Assembly (NCBI GenBank): GCA_050114795.1
Contig: JASFRS010000063.1
Span: 1-13,665, forward strand
Length of the DNA: 13,665 nucleotides
Direction: 5' to 3'
From: JASFRS01 sp050114795
Lineage (GTDB): Bacteria; Pseudomonadota; Alphaproteobacteria; Sphingomonadales; CAKZYD01
Position 1 is the first letter of the stretch. Every line of letters starts with the position of its first letter. Below the pieces are notes generated by a model. It did no database searches. It was not told where the DNA came from and worked only from the letters and a program-made list of their open reading frames with translations. Positions 7,551-13,665 of this stretch are shown here, one piece after another. The position numbers and the translations under genes were made by a program.

Positions 7551-8396
7551 CTTTGGGTTCAGAGGCATATTGTCGATTAGGCGCACATCTTCGATATGCG
7601 CTGCTGCAAATAGCCGGGCAGGGCGATCCAAAACATCCAATAGTTCAAGATTTTCCGCATCTCGGATTTCAAAATAGTCAATGCGTCCAAACCCGGCTTT
7701 AAGCAGGTCTGCGCTAGCCCTTTCAATTGTGGTTTCGATGTTTGCGCCACGCTCCACTTCATCAATTGTCCATTTCATGAGGCGGGGGAGCGCTAGGGCC
7801 TGCTCTTTCCCAGCTTCGCTCAAGCGCGCGTTGCGGGATGACAATGCAAGGCCATTCTTATCCCTGACCAAGGGTGCGCCATAAATATCAACCGGGATAT
7901 CCAGATCTTTTACCAGCCTTTTGATAGTCAATAGTTGCTGATAATCTTTCTCCCCGAAAATGGCCATGTCCGGAAGGCATTGAAGCAGCAATTTGGTAAC
8001 AACTAACGCAACACCATCAAAATGCCCCGGACGGGTTGCGCCACACAGCGAGTCTGTAATGCCGCCAACGCGAACAGTTGTGGAATGGCCCTCGGGATAA
8101 ATTTCTTGTGGCGAGGGCAGAAAAATCAGATCCGCGCCGGCTTGTTCAGCCAGCTCGATGTCCTCCGCATCTTTGCGGGGGTAATTGTCCAGATCTGATT
8201 TTTGATTGAACTGAGTTGGATTGACGAAGATTGTGACAACCGCTTTATCAGCTTTGGCTTTTGCAAGCCGGATGAGGGACAGATGACCTTCATGCAGAGC
8301 ACCCATCGTTGGCACGAGGGCGATGCTCAAGCCCTTTGTACGCCAGGATTTTGTTTTGGTTCTTAAATCCGCAATGGTGCGTATGATATCCACCAT
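7539..8396 (-). CDS. panC: Pantothenate synthetase (pantoate--beta-alanine ligase)
   Basis: This enzyme joins pantoate and beta-alanine with ATP to make pantothenate, the vitamin precursor of coenzyme A. From this ATG it has 285 residues, as usual. The nucleotidyl-transferase HIGH-type motif is VPTMGALHEGH (28-38). FVNPTQF (57-63) and GEKDYQQL (148-155) are conserved substrate-binding segments, and LSSRNARLSE (185-194) is the KMSKS-like loop. I chose the ATG at 8396 because GAGGG lies upstream and the protein then begins like other PanC proteins. An in-frame ATG at 8420 would add eight residues (MTSEGVQT) and cannot be excluded. The glucosaminidase gene lies 66 bases upstream on the same strand, so the two may be cotranscribed. 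No other pan gene is in the window. Confidence 0.96.
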   Translation of the reverse strand: MVDIIRTIADLRTKTKSWRTKGLSIALVPTMGALHEGHLSLIRLAKAKADKAVVTIFVNPTQFNQKSDLDNYPRKDAEDIELAEQAGADLIFLPSPQEIYPEGHSTTVRVGGITDSLCGATRPGHFDGVALVVTKLLLQCLPDMAIFGEKDYQQLLTIKRLVKDLDIPVDIYGAPLVRDKNGLALSSRNARLSEAGKEQALALPRLMKWTIDEVERGANIETTIERASADLLKAGFGRIDYFEIRDAENLELLDVLDRPARLFAAAHIEDVRLIDNMPLNPKSSE

Positions 8397-8462
8397 GGTC
8401 TGCACGCCCTCAGATGTCATTAGCCTTGATGTGATTGCCGTCTCTCTCTGTCGGGGTCAAGA

Positions 8463-9365
8463 TTAATCGTCATCTTGTTGGGAGCGGTCAAAGTCCGTTA
8501 GTGAATTTGCTCTGATTGTTTTCAATATGTCCCTGGAATAGGCTGCCCCGCGCTCTGAATAATGCGTTAGCTCCCAGCTTAAGGCTTCTACATCAAGCCT
8601 CTGCCCGGCCATCCGCATTTTTTGTCTCGTCTTGCGGAAGTCTTTATAGGCGCGATGGGTATTGATGTTCCGCATATAGCTATGGATGCTTAAGGCCAAA
8701 TTTTCAAAGCTTTTGACCCTATAGCGCGCACCAAAGGGTCTGCCTTCGGGGATGATGCCATCCTGCCCCCATGTCCACTGCCCAAACAAGGCATTGCCAT
8801 GGCGTGCAAAGCGGGAACGCCCCCAGCCAGACTCAATTGCGGCTTGCGCGAGTACAAGCGAATTTGGGATGCTGTCAATGCGGTTTTGCAGGCGTGAAAT
8901 GTCCACATTGTTCAATCGGTATAGCTTTGTTATTCGGTTAAGCCAATCCACCTGAGTGCGGGATAAGGGGCGCCCCCGTGCTTTGTTCATTTGTAAGGAC
9001 TGCAAATGACGACGATCATCTAAAATAAAGCTGTTGGCCCTGTCTGTAATGGGCAGGATTGTATGGATGAAATTGGCTTTCCAGGCAGCCGGTCTGTTGG
9101 CATCGAGAACATGTGGCGGCAAAGTTGGCGCTAAGGCAGCATTAATGTGGCCCCCCATCCGCCAAGCCGTTAGGTCATTCTTAATTTCAGCCATTGTGAC
9201 TTTGATATTCGTGTTGAATTTGAGGTCTCGAACGCGCTCAAGGCTCGTTCGATACACTTGTTCCTCCGCCGCAGTGATTTGGTGACGACTAAGAAAAATG
9301 GCCGAAATGATGAGGAGCAGCAACACGAAAAGGATAGCAAAATCAAAAAGCTTCTTTTCTTTCAT
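8463..9365 (-). CDS. Membrane-anchored Bax-type beta-N-acetylglucosaminidase
   Basis: This 300-residue protein resembles E. coli Bax and the glucosaminidase family that cleaves the glycan chains of peptidoglycan. After a charged start, one strongly hydrophobic segment (about 8-26) has no clear signal-peptidase site. This suggests an inner-membrane anchor with the enzyme in the periplasm. Residues 30-160 form a helical linker or stalk. The catalytic domain starts near 165 with the signature SLVLAQAAIESGWGRSRFA (169-187), with presumed catalytic Glu178, then GNALFGQWTW (190-199). The C-terminal tail is polar and acidic (QQDDD). The start is set by GAGGT seven bases before the ATG at 9365. The frame opens upstream to 9485, but the extra 40 residues have no support and would put the hydrophobic anchor in mid-protein. 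It is divergent from mipZ and upstream of panC. A role in envelope growth or division is an inference from domain and context. Confidence 0.88.
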   Translation of the reverse strand: MKEKKLFDFAILFVLLLLIISAIFLSRHQITAAEEQVYRTSLERVRDLKFNTNIKVTMAEIKNDLTAWRMGGHINAALAPTLPPHVLDANRPAAWKANFIHTILPITDRANSFILDDRRHLQSLQMNKARGRPLSRTQVDWLNRITKLYRLNNVDISRLQNRIDSIPNSLVLAQAAIESGWGRSRFARHGNALFGQWTWGQDGIIPEGRPFGARYRVKSFENLALSIHSYMRNINTHRAYKDFRKTRQKMRMAGQRLDVEALSWELTHYSERGAAYSRDILKTIRANSLTDFDRSQQDDD

Positions 9366-9378
9366 ATGCAATACCTCA

Positions 9379-9407
9379 TTGACTTGATGCGCGAGGATTA
9401 GCACAAT
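9379..9407 (+). promoter_or_regulatory. Probable mipZ promoter
   Basis: TTGACT (9379-9384) and CACAAT (9402-9407) are 17 bases apart. The -35 box is close to consensus and the -10 box matches at four of six positions. It would give a leader of about 90 bases that contains the 8-base dyad at 9429-9459. The -10 box also lies inside a 6-base inverted repeat (CGAGGA 9392-9397 and TCCTCG 9409-9414). Confidence 0.4.
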
Positions 9408-9428
9408 TTCCTCGGGCTGTGCTGTAAA

Positions 9429-9459
9429 AGCATCTTTTAAATGAAAACAGCAAGATGCT
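9429..9459. repeat. 8-base spaced dyad between the glucosaminidase gene and mipZ
   Basis: AGCATCTT (9429-9436) and AAGATGCT (9452-9459) are perfect inverted copies separated by 15 bases, with centres 23 bases apart. That spacing suits a protein dimer contacting two major grooves about two helical turns apart, or a loose hairpin in the mipZ leader. No T run follows, so it is not a terminator. Confidence 0.45.
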
Positions 9460-9502
9460 AAATGCGCGCCTTCAATGTGGGGCAATGAGGCTGGAGAGGC
9501 AA

Positions 9503-10339
9503 ATGTCTATGACCGCACCTCATATCATTGTGTTAGGCAATGAAAAAGGCGGAACGGGAAAATCGACAACGGCGATGCATATCATCGCCGCCTGTATGGA
9601 AGAGGGACTGAGTGTTGGCGCATTAGACTTGGATGGTCGCCAGAAGTCTTTAACGCGTTACCTGGAAAACCGGCAGGTTCATGCGGAAAAGACCGGCGCT
9701 GAGCTTTATATGCCAGTGTTTCGGGCGCTACAACCTACACTTATGGAAGCGCGGGCTGCAAGTGAAGACGCTGACCGCGCGGCTTTCATGGAAGCTTTGA
9801 CACTTGTGTCAATAGGTGCGGATCTGGTGGTCATTGATACACCTGGGTCCAACAGCTATTTAGGGCAATTGGCACACCGTATCGCAGACACTCTAATTAC
9901 CCCCATGAACGATAGTTTTATGGATTTTGACCTTTTAGGTCGTGTTGATGCGGACAGCGGAAAGGTGCAACGCCCTTCACTATATGCGGAAATGGTTTGG
10001 GAGGCGCGTAAAAATAAGGCAGCAAAAGGCGGGAAACCCATTGATTGGGTCGTGGTACGAAATCGTTTGTCACCCTTGGATGCCCATAACAAACGCCGGG
10101 TAGAAGCATCGCTAAAAGAACTTGCCCGCCGGGTCGGCTTTCGATTTGAAGTGGGTCTTAGTGAGCGCGTGATTTATCGGGAATTGTTCTTAAAAGGTCT
10201 GACTTTGTTGGACTTCGGTGTCGAGGGAATTGAAGGAACAATGACCATGAGCCATGTAGCCGCCCGGCAAGAGTTGCGTGATCTACTTGCTGCTTTACAA
10301 CTTCCACATTTAGCGACTGAAGAAAAACTAAGCGCTTAA
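9503..10339 (+). CDS. mipZ: MipZ-type ParA-family ATPase, division-site positioning
   Basis: MipZ forms a gradient from the cell poles by binding ParB and DNA. It blocks FtsZ polymerisation away from mid-cell, placing the division plane in alphaproteobacteria that lack MinCD. This copy has 278 residues. The deviant Walker A motif is NEKGGTGKST (13-22), with signature Lys15 and Lys20. LDLDGRQKS (41-49) is the switch I region, and VVIDTPGSNS (109-118) holds the Walker B aspartate. TPMNDSFMDFDLLG (133-146), DWVVVRNRL (181-189) and RVIYRELFLKGLTLLD (222-237) follow Caulobacter MipZ closely, which separates it from ParA and MinD. I chose the ATG at 9503 with GGAGAGG just upstream. The ATG at 9509 is nearly as good. 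The frame opens at 9455, but that extension is unsupported. The VWA gene follows after 49 bases. No parB or ftsZ gene is in the window. Confidence 0.94.
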   Translation: MSMTAPHIIVLGNEKGGTGKSTTAMHIIAACMEEGLSVGALDLDGRQKSLTRYLENRQVHAEKTGAELYMPVFRALQPTLMEARAASEDADRAAFMEALTLVSIGADLVVIDTPGSNSYLGQLAHRIADTLITPMNDSFMDFDLLGRVDADSGKVQRPSLYAEMVWEARKNKAAKGGKPIDWVVVRNRLSPLDAHNKRRVEASLKELARRVGFRFEVGLSERVIYRELFLKGLTLLDFGVEGIEGTMTMSHVAARQELRDLLAALQLPHLATEEKLSA

Positions 10340-10352
10340 ACGCCCAATGTCT

Positions 10353-10381
10353 TTGTCACAGGGCCCTCAAGCTCCTATATT
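10353..10381 (+). promoter_or_regulatory. Near-consensus promoter abutting the VWA gene
   Basis: TTGTCA (10353-10358) and TATATT (10376-10381) each match the housekeeping-sigma consensus at five of six positions, with the ideal 17-base spacer. The initiation codon lies only seven bases after the -10 box, so transcription should begin at or within a few bases of the A of the ATG. It is the best promoter match in the window. It would let the VWA and J-domain genes be expressed without mipZ. Confidence 0.6.
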
Positions 10382-10388
10382 TTAGGGC

Positions 10389-11135
10389 ATGAGCGGATCG
10401 AATGACATTGGGAAAGGGAATTTGCCAGATTCTGGCCCAGATTCTGGCCCAGATTCAAGCAAAGTCTCTGCCTTTTTAGAGCAAGTTGATAAAACGCGCA
10501 GCGTAAGTGTTCCGCGTGCTCAAGGGCGTTTGATTTTTGCGCTGGATGCAACGTTGAGCCGCCAACCCACCTGGGATATGGCAACTCAGCTTCAAGCGGA
10601 GATGTTTAAAGCTGCTGCGTCGATTGGTGACATCGAAATTCAAATCGCGTTCTTTCGTGGCCTAGGTGAGTTTAGAAAGAGCGATTGGAGCACAAGTGGT
10701 TCTGACTTAGCGCGCCGTATGTCAAAAGTGGAATGTCGGGGCGGGTTGACACAGATCGGACGTGTGTTGCGCCATGCTGTGAACACGGCGCGCGATGGGC
10801 GACTGAATGCATTAGTGTTCGTTGGTGATGCCATGGAGGAAGACCCTGATGAGCTATGTGACTTGGCCGGTCAATTGGCTGTTTTAAATACGCCCTTATT
10901 CATTTTTCAAGAGGGTGAAGATTTACAGGTTAGAGGTGTATTTAAGGAAATGGCGCGCTTATCCGGTGGCGCTTATGCATATTTTAATGAGGGAAGTGCA
11001 GAAGACTTGTTTCGCCTATTGAAAGCCGTTGCGATTTATGCGGCAGGTGGTGGCGCGGCTTTGAAACGCTTATCTGAAAGCGGGGATGATGCGGCTCATA
11101 AGCTTCTTACACAATTACCCAAAGGGTCTCGGTAA
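10389..11135 (+). CDS. von Willebrand factor A-domain protein of unknown role
   Basis: This 248-residue protein has no signal peptide or membrane helix and is mainly one VWA domain (about 47-215), a metal-dependent protein-binding fold. The MIDAS metal site looks complete: DATLS (53-57, the DxTxS form), Thr121 in GGLTQIG, and Asp147 in VFVGDAMEE. The metal-binding form suggests it binds a protein partner, which is not identified. The N-terminus is short, polar and probably disordered, with PDSG repeated (13-23) from an exact 12-base DNA repeat. The start ATG has only a weak AGGG three bases upstream, but lies seven bases after a strong -10 box, which suggests a leaderless transcript. No later start would leave the domain intact. 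The J-domain gene begins on the base after the stop, so the two are translationally coupled and may act together. Many VWA proteins work with an AAA+ ATPase, but none is adjacent. Confidence 0.85.
   Translation: MSGSNDIGKGNLPDSGPDSGPDSSKVSAFLEQVDKTRSVSVPRAQGRLIFALDATLSRQPTWDMATQLQAEMFKAAASIGDIEIQIAFFRGLGEFRKSDWSTSGSDLARRMSKVECRGGLTQIGRVLRHAVNTARDGRLNALVFVGDAMEEDPDELCDLAGQLAVLNTPLFIFQEGEDLQVRGVFKEMARLSGGAYAYFNEGSAEDLFRLLKAVAIYAAGGGAALKRLSESGDDAAHKLLTQLPKGSR
10425..10456. repeat. 12-base tandem repeat carrying three GATTC sites
   Basis: CCAGATTCTGGC occurs twice in full (10425-10436, 10437-10448) and the first eight bases occur a third time. The repeat is in frame and encodes PDSG. Each copy carries GATTC, a match to the GANTC sequence methylated by CcrM in many alphaproteobacteria (10428, 10440 and 10452). 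Confidence 0.85.
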
Positions 11136-11858
11136 ATGGTCTATCTCATTGCAGGAATTGTCCTTCTCCTGCTGGTTTATTATTTTTTGGATTGGTTGAA
11201 GTCGGCGGATCCGAGTGATGTTCGGCGCTCCCTGACTTCCATGGGTATAGTGGCTCTGGTTCTGATTGCACTGATCTTGGTTTTTACAGGTCGCGTTGTG
11301 GCTGCTTGGCCCTTTTTATTAGGTGCTTTCGGTTTATACATGCGCTTAAAACAGGCTTGGGGGTTAGCATCGTTTTTTAAACAAGGGCTTGGGCATTCAT
11401 CGCAAAAAGATAGAGTGTCGGTGGTGCGTAGCAGCCATATCAAAATGACTTTGAATCATGAAAATGCGCAGCTAAATGGTAAAGTTTTAAAAGGCCTTTT
11501 TGCGGGAAAAAAACTGTCCGATATGGATCAGGTGCAGTTGTTGAACAAGCATGAAGAACTGATGCATGAGGATCAGGACGGTCTTCGCTTGCTTGAAAAT
11601 TACCTTGATAAGGCTTTTCCGAATTGGCGTATGTCCTATCGTCAAAATGAGCAGCGGAATGAAGCGAATGGCCCAGATAAGATGGATGAGGCTCAGGCTT
11701 TGGATATTCTTGGCTTGAAAGCGGGGGCCAAGAAGGACGAGGTTCGTGCTGCACACAAACGCTTGATGAAGCAGCTCCATCCCGACAGTGGTGGCTCAAC
11801 TTATTTGGCGAGTAAAATTAATGAAGCCCGTGATTTTTTGCTTTCAAAGCTTGGATAG
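11136..11858 (+). CDS. Membrane-anchored J-domain (DnaJ-like) protein
   Basis: This 240-residue protein has two or three hydrophobic segments near its N-terminus (about 2-18 and 37-70, the latter probably a hairpin). A middle region conserved in alphaproteobacterial relatives follows (MTLNHENAQLNG...LLENYLDKAFPNWR, about 104-165), then a polar linker and a C-terminal J domain (about 185-240). The J domain has the HPD tripeptide (215-217) that stimulates DnaK ATPase, and ends like the Tim14/Pam18 family of mitochondria. It probably recruits DnaK to a membrane client that is not known. It is not the general chaperone DnaJ: it has no Gly/Phe region, zinc fingers or client-binding domains. The ATG abuts the VWA stop with no gap, so it needs the same message. 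An imperfect GGATA/TATCC dyad over its stop is too weak to call a terminator. Confidence 0.87.
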   Translation: MVYLIAGIVLLLLVYYFLDWLKSADPSDVRRSLTSMGIVALVLIALILVFTGRVVAAWPFLLGAFGLYMRLKQAWGLASFFKQGLGHSSQKDRVSVVRSSHIKMTLNHENAQLNGKVLKGLFAGKKLSDMDQVQLLNKHEELMHEDQDGLRLLENYLDKAFPNWRMSYRQNEQRNEANGPDKMDEAQALDILGLKAGAKKDEVRAAHKRLMKQLHPDSGGSTYLASKINEARDFLLSKLG

Positions 11859-11949
11859 GTCATGGTTATCCTTTATAGGGCTGTTGTTCGAATTTGTTCA
11901 TATATTTGTGATTAAGTGACGCTTCCCCATGTACTAAGTGGAGATAAAA

Positions 11950-12834
11950 ATGACAGCCTTTGCACCGGTTCGGAAAGCCGTTTTTCCTGTAGGTGGTCTG
12001 GGAACGCGCTTTTTACCTGCGACGAAATCCATGCCAAAGGAAATGCTGCCGGTTGTTGATAAGCCGCTTATCCAATACGCTGTGGAAGAGGCTAAAGCGG
12101 CGGGTATTGAAGAGTTTATTTTTGTAACTGGCCGAGGTAAATCGGCCATTGAAGATCATTTTGATTATAGTTTTGAACTTCAGCAGACCCTATCATCAAA
12201 GGGTAAGTCAGACATGTTAGGTGAGGTCTTGGCCCCTGTTATGGAGCCTGGACAGATTTGCTATGTGCGGCAACAGGAACCCTTGGGGTTGGGTCATGCC
12301 GTTTGGTGCGCGCGCCATCTTATTGGCGATGAGCCTTTTGCTATTCTGCTCGCAGATGATTTGATTAAATCGAAAACATCTTGTTTGAAGCAGATGGTTG
12401 ATCTTTACGCTCAAAAGGGGGGTAATGTCGTTGCCGCAATGAGTGTTCCGAAGGAGCATATATCCAGATATGGCGTGATAGATCCAGGCGGAACTGACGA
12501 TTCCGCGACGGAGGTATGGGGTCTTGTAGAAAAGCCAAAGGTGGAAGACGCCCCTTCAAATCTTGCCGTTATTGGCCGTTATATCCTTCAACCGGAAGTG
12601 TTTGAGCATTTGAGCGCGTTGGAGCGGGGCTCTGGTGATGAAGTGCAACTGACGGATGCAATGGCAAAGCTCATAGCCGATCAGGCATTTCATGGCTTGG
12701 AATTTGAAGGTAAGCGCTTTGATTGTGGGGATAAGGTGGGTTATTTAAGCGCCAATGTGGCGTATGCGCTTGACCGGGCTGATTTGAAAGATGAATTCAA
12801 AGCCTATCTCCAGAACTTACAGCAAAGCCTCTAA
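11950..12834 (+). CDS. galU: UTP--glucose-1-phosphate uridylyltransferase
   Basis: This enzyme makes UDP-glucose from UTP and glucose-1-phosphate, for envelope polysaccharide, glycolipid and further sugar-nucleotide synthesis. The 294 residues match bacterial GalU in length. The nucleotide-binding N-terminus VGGLGTRFLPATKSMPKEM lies at 14-32. QEPLGLGHAVWCA (109-121), LLADD (133-137), GLVEKPK (191-197) and FDCGDKVGYL (257-266) are characteristic. I chose the ATG at 11950, with GGAG seven bases before it, over an in-frame GTG at 11938 that has no ribosome site. The 91-base gap before it is AT-rich, but I found no well-spaced promoter there, and read-through from the J-domain gene is possible. 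ugd begins 15 bases downstream, so the two share a message and supply UDP-glucuronate. Confidence 0.96.
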   Translation: MTAFAPVRKAVFPVGGLGTRFLPATKSMPKEMLPVVDKPLIQYAVEEAKAAGIEEFIFVTGRGKSAIEDHFDYSFELQQTLSSKGKSDMLGEVLAPVMEPGQICYVRQQEPLGLGHAVWCARHLIGDEPFAILLADDLIKSKTSCLKQMVDLYAQKGGNVVAAMSVPKEHISRYGVIDPGGTDDSATEVWGLVEKPKVEDAPSNLAVIGRYILQPEVFEHLSALERGSGDEVQLTDAMAKLIADQAFHGLEFEGKRFDCGDKVGYLSANVAYALDRADLKDEFKAYLQNLQQSL

Positions 12835-12849
12835 AAAGGACGAAACTTA

Positions 12850-13665
12850 ATGCGGATAACAGTCGTCGGCACTGGATATGTAGGGTTAGTCTCAGGGGCT
12901 TGTTTCTCAGAATTTGGCCATGATGTGACCTGTGTTGATAAGGCGGAAGAAAAAATATCGGCCTTGAAAAACGGACATATCCCAATCTTTGAGCCAGGTC
13001 TGGATGATTTGGTGGCGCGAAATGTTGCGGCTGGGCGACTGAAATTTTCGACTGAACTCTCTGAATCTGTTCCTGAAAGTGATGCTGTATTTATAGCTGT
13101 AGGCACGCCATCCAGGCGTGGTGATGGGCATGCGGATTTGAATTATGTCTATGCGGCAGCGGAGGAAATTGCCGGACTGCTCAATGGCTATACGGTTATT
13201 GTGAATAAATCGACCGTACCTGTCGGTACAGGCCACGAGGTCAAGGCAATTATTGAGAATGCTGCGCCAGGTGCGGACTTTGACGTGGCATCTAACCCTG
13301 AATTTTTGCGTGAAGGCTCCGCGATTGAAGATTTTATGCGACCGGACCGTGTTGTGGTTGGCGTTGATAATTCCAAGGCTGAAGATGTGATGCGGAAGTT
13401 GTATCGCCCTCTTTCCTTGAGGGATGTGCCTATGGTGGTAACAAAACGCGCGACGGCCGAGCTTATCAAATATGCAGCCAACGCCTTTTTGGCGACGAAG
13501 ATTAGCTTTATTAACGAGATGGCAGATCTCTGCGAAGTAACCGGTGCGAATGTGCATGAGGTGGCGCGGGGTATTGGTCTGGATGGCCGTATTGGGTCCA
13601 AATTTCTACATGCAGGGCCGGGGTATGGCGGCAGTTGTTTTCCCAAGGATACGCTGGCCTTGTTA
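12850..13665 (+). CDS. ugd: UDP-glucose 6-dehydrogenase, 3' end outside the window
   Basis: This enzyme oxidises UDP-glucose from GalU to UDP-glucuronate using two NAD+, for acidic exopolysaccharide or lipopolysaccharide. The 272 residues visible are about 60-65% of the usual 430-450. The NAD-binding Rossmann fold starts with VVGTGYVGLVSG. VGTPSRRGDGHADL, NKSTVPVGT and ASNPEFLREGSAIEDF follow in the normal order. The C-terminal visible part contains the catalytic cysteine Cys263 in GYGGSCFPKDT. The ATG is preceded by AAAGGA. The frame is intact to the window end, so this is an edge truncation and not a broken gene. Confidence 0.96.
   Translation, partial: MRITVVGTGYVGLVSGACFSEFGHDVTCVDKAEEKISALKNGHIPIFEPGLDDLVARNVAAGRLKFSTELSESVPESDAVFIAVGTPSRRGDGHADLNYVYAAAEEIAGLLNGYTVIVNKSTVPVGTGHEVKAIIENAAPGADFDVASNPEFLREGSAIEDFMRPDRVVVGVDNSKAEDVMRKLYRPLSLRDVPMVVTKRATAELIKYAANAFLATKISFINEMADLCEVTGANVHEVARGIGLDGRIGSKFLHAGPGYGGSCFPKDTLALL

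Noticed and set aside
9366..9485. N-terminal extension of the glucosaminidase to 9485
   Set aside because: It would add 40 unrelated residues before a hydrophobic anchor, while the ATG at 9365 has GAGGT at ideal spacing.
9455..9502. N-terminal extension of MipZ to 9455
   Set aside because: There is no ribosome site at 9455, it falls on one arm of a dyad, and MipZ proteins start just before the nucleotide-binding strand.
11853..11875. Terminator after the J-domain gene (GGATA/TATCC dyad)
   Set aside because: The stem is only 5 bases with a 9-base loop and is AT-rich, and no real T run follows.
11938..11949. GTG start for galU at 11938
   Set aside because: The ATG at 11950 has GGAG at good spacing, and the protein then begins like other GalU proteins.
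12907..13557. A 216-codon open frame on the minus strand inside ugd
   Set aside because: It is antisense to a clearly conserved UDP-glucose dehydrogenase. Its translation is rich in His/Arg/Asn with no recognisable domain, and it has no context as a gene.
12850..13665. ugd as a truncated pseudogene
   Set aside because: The frame is intact up to the last base and all motifs are present. It simply runs off the window.

Overview
The window is a stretch of chromosome from a free-living alphaproteobacterium of moderate G+C content (about half by eye, not counted). The main clues are a MipZ-type division-site ATPase with conserved sequence throughout, an alphaproteobacterial-style propionyl-CoA carboxylase alpha chain, and tightly packed housekeeping genes. 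I cannot fix the genus. A marine Rhodospirillales- or Kordiimonadales-like organism is only a guess. There is no insertion sequence, phage gene, CRISPR array or origin. No gene-free stretch reaches 300 bases.

Layout. Bases 1-3259 (plus strand) hold the 3' part of pccA, an acylphosphatase gene 5 bases after it, and a 500-residue protein built like a HerA ATPase whose nucleotide-binding motifs are eroded. Bases 3256-5762 (minus strand) hold lipB followed by a PAS-GGDEF-EAL cyclic-di-GMP protein. The latter meets the HerA-like gene stop to stop on a shared TTAA. Bases 5763-6140 hold small dyads, a tRNA-Leu(GAG) gene and its strong terminator. Bases 6141-7550 encode the magnesium transporter MgtE, whose 3' end overlaps convergent panC by 12 bases. 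panC (pantothenate synthesis) lies downstream of a membrane-anchored Bax-type glucosaminidase gene, both on the minus strand.

The second half runs on the plus strand. mipZ is divergent from the glucosaminidase gene across 137 bases. After mipZ come a von Willebrand A-domain protein and a membrane-anchored J-domain protein, butted together with no gap. A near-consensus promoter sits directly in front of the VWA gene and predicts a leaderless or almost leaderless transcript. galU and ugd then follow as a pair that makes UDP-glucose and UDP-glucuronate for envelope polysaccharide. ugd runs off the window.

The most unusual items are the HerA-like pseudo-ATPase, the unexplained VWA/J-domain pair beside mipZ with its promoter and three GANTC sites at exact 12-base spacing, and the acylphosphatase coupled to a biotin carboxylase. 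Everything else is ordinary core metabolism. No clearly new multi-gene system is visible. The best candidate is the mipZ, VWA, J-domain and glucosaminidase cluster as a cell-division or envelope module.
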